Origin: Streptantibioticus ferralitis
GTDB lineage: Bacteria; Actinomycetota; Actinomycetes; Streptomycetales; Streptomycetaceae
Direction: 5' to 3'
NCBI RefSeq assembly: GCF_029223525.1
Contig: NZ_JARHTQ010000009.1
Span: 186,001-250,000, forward strand
DNA length: 64,000 nucleotides
This document shows positions 24,572-32,260 of the stretch, one piece after another. The notes under the pieces were generated by a model that saw nothing but the letters and a program-made list of their open reading frames with translations, had not been told where the DNA came from and searched no databases. Made by a program: the position numbers and the translations under genes. How positions within the stretch are numbered: the first letter of the stretch is position 1; each line of letters begins with the position of its first letter.

Positions 24572-25096
24572 GTGTACTTCGCCGCACTGCTCGCGCGCAC
24601 CGAGGACGGGTGGGAAGCGAGCGATACGGAGCTTGACGATGTGGAAGCCCTCACCGATCTGGTGGACCTCGCACGCGAGGACGCGGTCGATGAGGACACA
24701 GTGCTCGTCTTGATCGAGCAGGAAGACGCGTGGTTCGGCATCGTCCGGGTGGACGGCGAGGACGACCCGCGGATCTTCGTTTCGGACGCGGCCGCCGCGT
24801 CCCGCAGTTCGTACGGAGCCATGCTCACGGATGAGCTGCTGGGTCGCGACGCGGACGAGGTGGACGAACTCGACGCCCTCGATCTGGACGGCACCGAGGA
24901 CGGAGAGGATGAGGATACGGAGGACGAAGAGGCCGCCGACGAGACCGGGCCCGTCCCGGTCGGACCGCTGGGCGACGCGGGGCTGCTGTCCGACCTCGCG
25001 GTGAGCGAGGACGCACTGCTGGCCCTCGACGGCGACGCGCTCAGCCAGATCGCCGACGCACTCGGATGCTCCGAGGTGCTGGAGGCCGTCCGCTGA
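24572..25096 (+). CDS. tRNA adenosine deaminase-associated protein
   Basis: A 174-residue acidic protein beginning MYFAALLARTEDGWEASD, with an Asp/Glu-rich central stretch and a C-terminal helix (LSQIADALGCSEVLEAVR). This family is encoded next to tadA across actinobacteria and is named from that linkage; its biochemical role is not established. GTG start at 24572 with GGGAGA upstream. Its 3' end overlaps the longest tadA reading frame by 31 bases. Confidence 0.88.
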   Translation: MYFAALLARTEDGWEASDTELDDVEALTDLVDLAREDAVDEDTVLVLIEQEDAWFGIVRVDGEDDPRIFVSDAAAASRSSYGAMLTDELLGRDADEVDELDALDLDGTEDGEDEDTEDEEAADETGPVPVGPLGDAGLLSDLAVSEDALLALDGDALSQIADALGCSEVLEAVR

Positions 25097-25695
25097 GTAC
25101 GGATCCACCCGCACGGCCCGGTCCCCACAGCGACCCGCTACGGGGACCGTGGGCCGCGCCCATGCGGCTCGCCCTGGAGGAGGCCGCGCTGGCACCTCGT
25201 ACCGGCGATGTGCCGGTGGGCGCGGTGGTCCTCGGCCCGGACGGCAGCGTCCTCGGCCGGGGCCACAACGAGCGTGAGGCCAGCGGTGACCCGACCGCCC
25301 ACGCCGAGGTACTGGCGATCCGCGAGGCCGCCACGGCCGTCGGGGAGTGGCGGCTGTCCGGCTGCACGCTCGTCGTCACCCTGGAGCCCTGCACGATGTG
25401 CGCGGGCGCCATCGTGCTGTCCCGGCTCGACCGGGTGGTCTACGGGGCACGCGACGAGAAGGCGGGTGCGGTCGGCTCCCTGTGGGACGTCGTACGCGAC
25501 CGCCGCCTCAACCACCGCCCCGAGGTGATCTCCGGCGTACTGCCCGACGAGTGCGGCCGCCTGCTCACCGACTTCTTCCGCGGCGGCCCGGACCCCCGCG
25601 GCGGTGCCACGGACGGCGGTACGGGGGGCTGCACGGGGGCCGCTCCGGGGGCCGGGGAAGGAACCGATTTCAGCGCACGGCCCGGCGTCCGCTAA
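25066..25695 (+). CDS. tadA: tRNA-adenosine deaminase
   Basis: The zinc deaminase core is clear: His-Ala-Glu in PTAHAEVLAIREA and Pro-Cys-x2-Cys in LEPCTMCAGAI. TadA converts A34 of tRNA-Arg(ACG) to inosine; that tRNA gene lies at 49245-49317 in this window. The catalytic domain starts near MRLALEEA (ATG at 25162), so the first 32 residues from the ATG at 25066 may not be translated. The C-terminal 40 residues are a Gly-rich extension beyond the usual length. Confidence 0.92.
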   Translation: MLRGAGGRPLSTDPPARPGPHSDPLRGPWAAPMRLALEEAALAPRTGDVPVGAVVLGPDGSVLGRGHNEREASGDPTAHAEVLAIREAATAVGEWRLSGCTLVVTLEPCTMCAGAIVLSRLDRVVYGARDEKAGAVGSLWDVVRDRRLNHRPEVISGVLPDECGRLLTDFFRGGPDPRGGATDGGTGGCTGAAPGAGEGTDFSARPGVR

Positions 25696-25705
25696 GCTCT
25701 CTCTC

Positions 25706-25795
25706 GGTAGCGTGTCCGAGCGGCCTAAGGAGCACGCCTCGAAAGCGTGTGAGGGGGCAACTCCTCCGTGGGTTCAAATCCCACCGCTACCGCCA
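25706..25795 (+). tRNA. tRNA-Ser(CGA)
   Basis: Acceptor stem GGTAGCG / CGCTACC, anticodon loop CTCGAAA giving CGA, long variable arm, T-loop TTCAAAT and encoded CCA (25793-25795). Confidence 0.95.
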
Positions 25796-25797
25796 GC

Positions 25798-25838
25798 ACC
25801 CCCTCTGAGACGTGGAAACACGAACCAGAGGGGGTTTT
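25798..25838 (+). terminator. Terminator of tRNA-Ser(CGA)
   Basis: Stem ACCCCCTCTG / CAGAGGGGGT followed by TTTT, three bases after the tRNA CCA end. Confidence 0.85.
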
Positions 25839-25848
25839 GCTTGTGCCC

Positions 25849-26498
25849 CGATGTCCGTCGCCCGTGTCGTGACGTTCGCTTGTGCGCCCGTGTTCTGGCG
25901 CTCGCTCGTGCGCCCGTGTTCTGGCGCTCGGCCGTGCGTCTGAGTCCTGGCGTTCGCCTGTGCGCCGACGAACGCGGCAGCGGCTCTCGGCCAATCTCGG
26001 GCGCCGCCCGAAGAGCACTGCCGACCGCTGCCCTCTGGGAGCCTCAACCGCCCCTGAGCTCAGCGGACTTGCCGATACGAACGGATCACGGCGCGCGGGG
26101 CAACGCCCCCGCCCCACGCCATGACCAGCGGGCCGGGGCGGAGTGCGCACCACCGTACGGGAGGGGCCAGGGGGAGCGGCATCGAAGGGACACATCCGCT
26201 CCCCCTGACCGAGGAGGGCCTCCGGGCTCGGCCGTGGTCAGGGTGGGCCACGACGCGGCCCCCCGTAGGGAGGACCCCGTTCCGACCCGCCGGATTCCTG
26301 CCGGATCCGACGGGTTCATGAACCATTCTGAACGCTTCCCACACCCTTCGAGCTCGACAAAAGACCTGGGATCAGGGGACCTTGGACCGTAAAAGCGCGC
26401 TGAATGACAGGCTTGGACACTCGGTGGCTAGACTCTCGCCACTGCACGGTGGGGCGTAACCGTGGTCGGGCGCCACGGCTGGGGAGGCAGGGCAGGGA
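25849..26498. other. Long intergenic region with repeat and hairpin
   Basis: About 650 bases without a supported gene. It holds four 26-bp tandem repeats (25861-25964) and an 11-bp perfect hairpin (AGGGGGAGCGG / CCGCTCCCCCT, 26169-26206). Translations in all frames are Arg/Pro-rich and shadow-like. Confidence 0.5.
25861..25964. repeat. Four 26-bp tandem repeats
   Basis: Successive 26-base units beginning CCCGTGTCGT, CCCGTGTTCT, CCCGTGTTCT and TCTGAGTCCT and each ending in GTGCG; the inner two differ at only two positions. They start 22 bases after the tRNA-Ser(CGA) terminator. Confidence 0.8.
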
Positions 26499-26663
26499 AT
26501 GGCACAGGCGAAGAAGATAGCGATGTACATCCTCGTCGTCTTCGTGTTGTACACGATCATCACTTCCCCCGCGCGCGCCGCCCAACTGGTCCAGGTAGGG
26601 TTCGAGGGCATTTCAACCGCTGCCAAGGGCGTCGGGAAGTTCATGTCTCAGCTCGTCAACTGA
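26499..26663 (+). CDS. Small conserved single-span membrane protein
   Basis: A 54-residue protein (MAQAKKIAMYILVVFVLYTI, then TSPARAAQLVQVGFEGISTA and GKFMSQLVN). One N-terminal span is followed by an AXA-like motif and an amphipathic helix. The form is a widely conserved small actinobacterial protein found near tadA and sigF; its function is unknown. GCAGGG lies just upstream of the ATG. Confidence 0.8.
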   Translation: MAQAKKIAMYILVVFVLYTIITSPARAAQLVQVGFEGISTAAKGVGKFMSQLVN

Positions 26664-26784
26664 CATCGCGGCCAGCGGCTGGACCGGCCTGCGGGAAGAA
26701 ACGGTTCATTTGCGCTGACCAGCCCCGCTCCTGGCCGACCCGAGCCCGTCGGCAGTCCGTCGTAACCGCCCGGAGGAGCGTCAC

Positions 26785-27078
26785 ATGATCCGTCACCTGG
26801 TTCTGTTCAAGCTCAATGAGGGCGTCGACCGCGACGACCCCCGCGTGATCGACGGTGTACGGGCGTTCGAGAAGCTCGGCGAGCAGATCCCCGAACTCGC
26901 CTCCTGGGAGTGCGCCTGGAACATCACGGACCGGCCGATCGCCTACGACTACGCGATCAACTGCACCGTCGCCGACCTCGATGCACTGGTCCGCTATCTG
27001 GAGCATCCCGCCCACCAGGCGGGTGTCGCACTTTGGCAGGAATTCTCCACCTGGGTGATCGCGGATTACGAGATCTGA
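26785..27078 (+). CDS. Dabb-family (stress-responsive A/B barrel) protein
   Basis: A 97-residue protein starting MIRHLVLFKLNEGVDRDDP and containing NITDRPIAYDYAINCTV and HPAHQAGVALW, the conserved strands and His-containing helix of dimeric alpha/beta barrel Dabb proteins. A clear ribosome site (GGAGG) precedes the ATG. The physiological role is unknown; it lies directly upstream of the two stress-type sigma genes. Confidence 0.9.
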   Translation: MIRHLVLFKLNEGVDRDDPRVIDGVRAFEKLGEQIPELASWECAWNITDRPIAYDYAINCTVADLDALVRYLEHPAHQAGVALWQEFSTWVIADYEI

Positions 27079-27290
27079 CGCGTCGCCGTACTTTTCTGAA
27101 CACACAGCCCTCGCCCAGCGGCGGGGGCTGCGCCATGCCCTCAGCGGTTTCCCAGGCCGGACATCCGGTGGTCCCGTGACACCAAGAGTCACCCAACTGC
27201 CCACCAACACGGCACTTTACGGTGCTTGCACACAGTGGACATGTCTTGTGATGCTATGACCGCTTTTGCCGGATCAGTGACCGTCGATGG

Positions 27291-28370
27291 GTGGTGAGAG
27301 TCCTGGCCGCTCGAACCGTGCCTTCGCCGTCCACGACGCCCAGCGAACCCCGCACGGCCGAGCCGTGCGCCGCCGATCCCACCAGCACGGCGCCCTCCGC
27401 CGCGGCGCCCGCCAGCACGGAGCCAGCCGCCAGGGAGCCCGCCACCACAGAGCCGCCCGCATCGCCCCCGGAACCGACCGAACAGCATGCAGATCCGAAT
27501 GCGGCGTATGCGGAATCGATCGAATCGGCTTCGGATTCGACCGCGGCCTCCTCGACAACCGAACATCCGGCCGCCGCCCCGCCGACCGGCCGAACGGCCC
27601 GCAGCAGCCGCGCCGCGGACGCACGCGCACTGACGCAGGTGCTGTTCGACGAGTTGTCCGGGCTGGAGCCGGGCACCCCTGAGCACGCCCGGGTGCGCGC
27701 CGCGCTGATCGAGATCAATCTGCCGCTGGTGCGCTACGCGGCGGCACGGTTCCGCAGCCGTAACGAACCCATGGAGGACGTGGTCCAGGTCGGCACGATC
27801 GGACTGATCAACGCGATCGACCGGTTCGATCCGGAACGCGGAGTGCAGTTCCCCACCTTCGCCATGCCCACCGTGGTCGGAGAGATCAAGCGCTACTTCA
27901 GGGACAACGTACGCACCGTCCATGTCCCCAGACGGCTGCACGAGCTGTGGGTGCAGGTCAGCGGTGCCATCGAGGATCTGACGGTGCTGCACGGACGGTC
28001 GCCCACGACCGCCGAGATCGCCGAGCGACTGGGGCTGTCCGAGGAGGAGGTGCTGGCCTGCCTGGAGGCCGGCCGGGCCTACCACGCGACCTCCCTCGAA
28101 GCGGCGCAGGAGGGCGATGGCGCGCCCGGCCTGCTGGACCGGCTCGGCTACGAGGACCCAGAGCTCGCCGGTGTCGAACACCGCGAGCTGGTACGGCATC
28201 TGCTGGTGCAGCTTCCGGAACGGGAACGCCGCATTCTGCTGCTGCGGTATTTCGGGAATCTGACCCAGTCGCAGATCAGTGCGGAGCTGGGGGTCTCCCA
28301 GATGCACGTGTCGAGGCTGCTCTCGCGTAGCTTCGCCCGATTGCGATCCGCAAATCAGCTCGAAGCGTAG
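27291..28370 (+). CDS. sigF: RNA polymerase sigma factor, SigB/F/G subfamily
   Basis: A 359-residue group 3 sigma factor. After a disordered Ala/Pro/Thr-rich N-terminal region of about 110 residues come region 2 ([20 protein letters not shown] and [19 protein letters not shown]), region 3 and region 4 ([14 protein letters not shown]). This subfamily directs stress and sporulation genes. Position, order with a second sigma gene and linkage to tadA match the sigF locus of Streptomyces. The N-terminus is longer than usual, so the GTG at 27291 may not be the real start. Confidence 0.88.
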   Translation: MVRVLAARTVPSPSTTPSEPRTAEPCAADPTSTAPSAAAPASTEPAAREPATTEPPASPPEPTEQHADPNAAYAESIESASDSTAASSTTEHPAAAPPTGRTARSSRAADARALTQVLFDELSGLEPGTPEHARVRAALIEINLPLVRYAAARFRSRNEPMEDVVQVGTIGLINAIDRFDPERGVQFPTFAMPTVVGEIKRYFRDNVRTVHVPRRLHELWVQVSGAIEDLTVLHGRSPTTAEIAERLGLSEEEVLACLEAGRAYHATSLEAAQEGDGAPGLLDRLGYEDPELAGVEHRELVRHLLVQLPERERRILLLRYFGNLTQSQISAELGVSQMHVSRLLSRSFARLRSANQLEA

Positions 28371-28532
28371 CTGACGAGGACTAACGTCACCTGACAAATA
28401 AGTCGACATGGCGCTACAGCGCGTTGCCGACATGTGACATTCTGCTTGAACCGCGTTTGTCGCGGCTCGGCCTCCGGTATGCAGGGGGAGGAACCGTTGC
28501 TCGCGACCCGTCCGCGACCTCAAGGGGGTGGC

Positions 28533-29423
28533 ATGTCCGTAGAAGTGGGCAGTCCGAAGGTGCTGGAGTCCGAGGCGCCGTTCGACGCCGACAACGCGGC
28601 GCCGCTCAGCGCCGACAACGCGCTCAGCCCCGACTCCGCGCTCAGCGCCGACACCGGCGCGGCCATCAACACGCGCACGCTGTCCCGCTCCCTGTTCCTG
28701 CGGCTCGCAGAGCTGCCGCAGGACAGCCCGGAGCGCGGCTACGTACGCGACACGCTGATCGAACTCAACCTCCCCCTGGTCCGGTACGCGTCGGCGCGCT
28801 TCCGCAGCCGCAACGAGCCGATGGAGGACATCGTCCAGGTCGGAACGATCGGCCTGATCAAGGCGATTGACCGGTTCGACTGCAACCGCGGGGTCGAGTT
28901 CCCGACCTTCGCGATGCCCACCGTCGTCGGCGAGATCAAGCGGTTCTTCCGGGACACCTCCTGGTCGGTCCGGGTGCCGCGCAGGTTGCAGGAGCTGCGC
29001 CTGGCGCTGACCAAGACGAGCGATGAGCTCTCCCAGCGGCTCGACCGGTCGCCCACGGTCTCCGAACTCGCCAGCGCCCTGGGGGTGTCGGAGGAGGACG
29101 TGGTCGACGGTCTGGCGGTCGGCAACGCGTACACGGCCTCCTCGCTGGACTCCCCGCCGCCCGAGGAGGACGGCGGCGAGGGTTCGCTCGCGGACCGCCT
29201 CGGCTACGAGGACAGCGCGCTCGAAGGCGTCGAGTACCGCGAGTCGCTCAAGCCGCTGCTGGCCCAACTCCCGCCCCGCGAGCGGCGGATCATCATGCTC
29301 CGCTTCTTTGCCAACATGACGCAGTCGCAGATCGGCGAGGAGGTCGGCATCTCGCAGATGCATGTCTCCCGGCTGCTCACCAGGACGCTGGCGGCGCTGC
29401 GGGACGGCCTGACGGCCGAATAG
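28533..29423 (+). CDS. RNA polymerase sigma factor, SigB/F/G subfamily (sigN-like)
   Basis: A 296-residue paralogue of the preceding gene, with region 2 ([20 protein letters not shown]), region 3 and region 4 ([19 protein letters not shown]). The N-terminus contains short acidic repeats (ADNAAPLSADNALSPD). ATG at 28533 with AAGGGGG 5 bases upstream. By synteny it corresponds to the gene next to sigF, sigN in S. coelicolor; this is inferred from order, not from alignment. Confidence 0.88.
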   Translation: MSVEVGSPKVLESEAPFDADNAAPLSADNALSPDSALSADTGAAINTRTLSRSLFLRLAELPQDSPERGYVRDTLIELNLPLVRYASARFRSRNEPMEDIVQVGTIGLIKAIDRFDCNRGVEFPTFAMPTVVGEIKRFFRDTSWSVRVPRRLQELRLALTKTSDELSQRLDRSPTVSELASALGVSEEDVVDGLAVGNAYTASSLDSPPPEEDGGEGSLADRLGYEDSALEGVEYRESLKPLLAQLPPRERRIIMLRFFANMTQSQIGEEVGISQMHVSRLLTRTLAALRDGLTAE

Positions 29424-29468
29424 CCTGCGGGCTAGGCAGATCTGACGAAGCGTCAGTACACTGGCGCG

Positions 29469-30260
29469 ATGCTTCGGACAGCCGACCGCCGGGGAATACG
29501 GAGGCGGAGCTCAGCGCCCGGGTCGAAGGCGCCGGGTTCCGCACTCCGAAGGCCGGGAACGGACAGCGGACGGGCCCTCCTGGCCACCTCGGCGGTCGTG
29601 CTGTGTCTGGCGGCCCTGGTGCTGGTGCTGACGTCCGGCGCGGGCCGTACGGGCGGCGGTGGCGGCGGCTATGTGGCGGTGGGCGGCGCAGGCGCCTCCG
29701 CCGATCCGGGCCACGCGGTACCGCCGGACGGCAGGGTGACCCTCGTACCGCTGGACGGCACGCCCACCACGGCGTCGTCGCCGGGGAACGCCTCGCCCTC
29801 GGCCGGTTCCGCCGCCGCTCGTAGCGGCGGCGCGAGTGCGGACACCGGCAGCCCGCGCGCCACGACGCCCCCGTCGACCAGCGGCGCTCCGAGCACCGCG
29901 CCCCAGGCACCGGGGACCCCGACCGCCTCCGTATCCCCCAGCGCGCCGGGGCGCCGGCCCGCGCGGCTGACCGTCAGCGGGCCGCGACAGGCCGCGACCG
30001 ACCAGCGATGGTGTCAGGACGTCACCTTGACCCTCACCAACTCGCGTGATTATCCGGCGACTTCGGGCACGGTGACCTTCGCCACCCACATCATCGGTCT
30101 ACTGGGCATCGACTGGGCGACCATCGACACCACCGAGAACGTGCCGGTGCCGATCGCCGGGGGTCAGCGGGTCGAGAAGACCTGGCAGATCTGCGTCGAC
30201 GCCTGGCGGGTACCGCTGGGCATGCACATCGAGACCCGGAGCGTCACGCTCCAGGCCTGA
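29469..30260 (+). CDS. Membrane-anchored secreted protein of unknown function
   Basis: A 263-residue protein with a basic N-terminus, one span at about residues 38-55 (ALLATSAVVLCLAALVLVL), a long Ser/Thr/Pro/Gly-rich linker and a C-terminal beta domain of about 100 residues with two Cys (RWCQDVTLTLTNSRDYPATS and KTWQICVDAW). The C-terminal part resembles a carbohydrate-binding or FN-like beta sandwich, which is inference. It lies 45 bases after the second sigma gene and may share its transcript. Confidence 0.75.
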   Translation: MLRTADRRGIRRRSSAPGSKAPGSALRRPGTDSGRALLATSAVVLCLAALVLVLTSGAGRTGGGGGGYVAVGGAGASADPGHAVPPDGRVTLVPLDGTPTTASSPGNASPSAGSAAARSGGASADTGSPRATTPPSTSGAPSTAPQAPGTPTASVSPSAPGRRPARLTVSGPRQAATDQRWCQDVTLTLTNSRDYPATSGTVTFATHIIGLLGIDWATIDTTENVPVPIAGGQRVEKTWQICVDAWRVPLGMHIETRSVTLQA

Positions 30261-30324
30261 GTCAAGACCGCACGGAATTGCCGCTGCTGTGCAGGGTCGC
30301 CCGTTATGGGGGGACCGGCGCGGG

Positions 30325-30546
30325 TTATCCCAGGGCGAAGTAGGCGATCGCCGCGATGACCAGCACCGCCACGACAACGCCCACGATCACACCGGTCCGG
30401 GAGCCGCCGCGCGAACTGCTGTACGTGGTCGCGGCGCCCGCGGCCGGTGCGCGCTCCGGGGTGGAGCCCTCGTCCACGAAGGCGCGGAACATCTGCGTGC
30501 TGCCCGCGGGGTCGGGGTTCTGCTCGGGGTTCTGGTAGTCAGCCAT
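30325..30546 (-). CDS. Small tail-anchored membrane protein
   Basis: A 73-residue protein starting MADYQNPEQNPDPAGSTQMF, with a disordered polar region and one C-terminal span (VIVGVVVAVLVIAAIAYFAL). The ATG at 30546 is 66 bases from the divergent aldo/keto reductase start. The function is not known. Confidence 0.75.
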   Translation of the reverse strand: MADYQNPEQNPDPAGSTQMFRAFVDEGSTPERAPAAGAATTYSSSRGGSRTGVIVGVVVAVLVIAAIAYFALG

Positions 30547-30611
30547 GACGCAGGACCCTAGCGAAGTCGGGAACCGGAATACCAGAGACCCCCGCGGCGC
30601 TGTAGCTGCCC

Positions 30612-31565
30612 ATGGCACGTATCGGAAGTTCTGAGCTCGATGTCTTCCCGCTCGCCTTCGGTGGCAACGTCTTCGGCTGGACCGCCGACGAGAAGGAGTC
30701 CTTCGAACTGCTCGACGCCTACACGGCGGCGGGCGGCAACTTCATCGACACCGCGGATGCCTATTCCGCATGGGTACCGGGCAACTCCGGCGGTGAGTCC
30801 GAGGCCATCCTCGGCCGCTGGTTCGCCGCACGTGGCGCGAGCATGCGTGATCGGGTGGTACTGGCCACGAAGGTCGGCCAGCACCCCGACTTCCGGGGGC
30901 TGAAGGCCGACACGATCAAGGGGGCGGTCAAGCAGTCGCTGCGGCGTCTGCGGACCGACCACATCGATCTCTACTACACGCACCGCGACGACCCGGACAC
31001 GCCGGTCGAGGAGTTCCTCGGCGCCCTGGACCATTTGGTCAAGGAGGGCAAGGTGCGGGAGATCGGCGCCTCCAACATCAGCGCCGAGCGGCTCGCCGAG
31101 GCGCTGGCGGCCTCCGAACGCGAGGGCCTGGCCAAGTACGTCGCCCTCCAGCAGCTCTACAACCTGGTGGAACGCGACCAGTACGAGGGCCCGCTCGCCG
31201 AGGTCGTCGCCTCGCACGGGCTGTCGTCGGTGCCGTACTACGCGCTGGCGGCCGGCTTCCTCACCGGTAAGTACCGGCCAGGGGCGCAGGTCGACAGCGC
31301 CCGCGCCGGCAGCGCGGGCAAGTACCTGGACAGTGCGCGCGGGCAGCGCGTGCTGACCGCCCTGGACGAGGTCGCGCAGGCGCGCCACGCCGAGGTGGCG
31401 ACCGTGGCCCTGGCCTGGCTGGCGGCACAGCCGACGGTCGCGGCGCCCATCGCCAGCGCCCGCACCCTCGACCAGTTGCCTGCCCTGCTCGCCGTGGCGG
31501 AGCTCACACTGTCCACCGACGAGCTCGCGAAGCTCACCGCCGCTTCAGCCCCTGACCAGGCCTGA
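30612..31565 (+). CDS. Aldo/keto reductase
   Basis: A 317-residue NADPH-dependent reductase. The catalytic tetrad is visible as Asp and Tyr in FIDTADAYSAW, Lys in VLATKVGQ and His in LYYTHRDDPD, with the C-terminal cofactor loop APIASARTLDQL. Full length for the family (YajO/Tas-like group). The substrate is unknown. It is a stand-alone gene, divergent from the small membrane protein. Confidence 0.93.
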   Translation: MARIGSSELDVFPLAFGGNVFGWTADEKESFELLDAYTAAGGNFIDTADAYSAWVPGNSGGESEAILGRWFAARGASMRDRVVLATKVGQHPDFRGLKADTIKGAVKQSLRRLRTDHIDLYYTHRDDPDTPVEEFLGALDHLVKEGKVREIGASNISAERLAEALAASEREGLAKYVALQQLYNLVERDQYEGPLAEVVASHGLSSVPYYALAAGFLTGKYRPGAQVDSARAGSAGKYLDSARGQRVLTALDEVAQARHAEVATVALAWLAAQPTVAAPIASARTLDQLPALLAVAELTLSTDELAKLTAASAPDQA

Positions 31566-31672
31566 CCAGGCCTGGTCAGGCAGTACACCGGGTGCCGCCC
31601 GCCTTCCTCGGGGGAGGCGGGCGGCGCCTTTGCGTCATCTTTACATATCAATGGCCGAATTCATTTGCGTGT

Positions 31673-31707
31673 AGCAACTAACCGGGTTTAAGGTTGCTTT
31701 AGGCAAC
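31673..31707. promoter_or_regulatory. Candidate MarR operator
   Basis: AGCAAC (31673-31678) pairs with GTTGCT (31693-31698), and GTTGC (31693-31697) pairs with GCAAC (31703-31707) across five bases, making overlapping dyads 18 bases before the MarR-type gene start. Autoregulation and control of the pump gene is the usual arrangement. Confidence 0.6.
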
Positions 31708-31724
31708 TAGTGCTGGGGGTGCTC

Positions 31725-32198
31725 ATGGTGACGCGGACACGGTGCGCGGATCTCGTACAGCAACTCAGCGCACTGACAGCGGTCAGCCGAGGGCTCGGCC
31801 GCGCGTTGCCGCCCGACTGCCCCGCCGCCTCGGCCGCGGTGCTCCGGATGCTCAGCCGGTACGGCGAGATGCGGATGAGCCGACTGGCCGAAATCCTGGA
31901 CGTCGACATGTCGGTGACCAGCCGTCATGTCGCACACCTGGCGGCCCGGGGATGGCTTGACCGCCACCTCGATCCACAAGACAAGAGATCACGGCTGCTG
32001 CGCCTCAACCCACTCGGCGAGCAGGTCCTGCGTCAGGCGTCGGACCGCATCGCCGAGGAGCTCGCCGACCTCCTCCTTGACTGGACGGACGACGAAGTGG
32101 CGCAGCTCACTGTGCTGCTGGCCAGGCTGCGTGCGAGCTTCGACGGCTGCCGGCCAGGGCACCAGGACGCAGCAGCGGCCCGAAAAGCCATCCGTTGA
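31725..32198 (+). CDS. MarR-family regulator
   Basis: A 157-residue winged-helix protein (LRMLSRYGEMRMSRLAEILD, recognition helix MSVTSRHVAHLAARGWL, wing LDPQDKRSRLLRLNPLG). It lies 62 bases upstream of the MFS pump gene in the same direction, with overlapping dyads before it, so it probably represses itself and the pump until a ligand binds. ATG at 31725 is chosen over an in-frame start at 31710. Confidence 0.9.
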   Translation: MVTRTRCADLVQQLSALTAVSRGLGRALPPDCPAASAAVLRMLSRYGEMRMSRLAEILDVDMSVTSRHVAHLAARGWLDRHLDPQDKRSRLLRLNPLGEQVLRQASDRIAEELADLLLDWTDDEVAQLTVLLARLRASFDGCRPGHQDAAAARKAIR

Positions 32199-32260
32199 GG
32201 GTGCGCACACACAGAGGTTTCCCGGGGGGCCGCCCCACAGGTGCCCTGGACGAGTAAAGG

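Noticed and set aside
25604..26392. 262-codon frame after tadA
   Set aside because: It runs through tRNA-Ser(CGA) and its terminator and has repetitive shadow composition.
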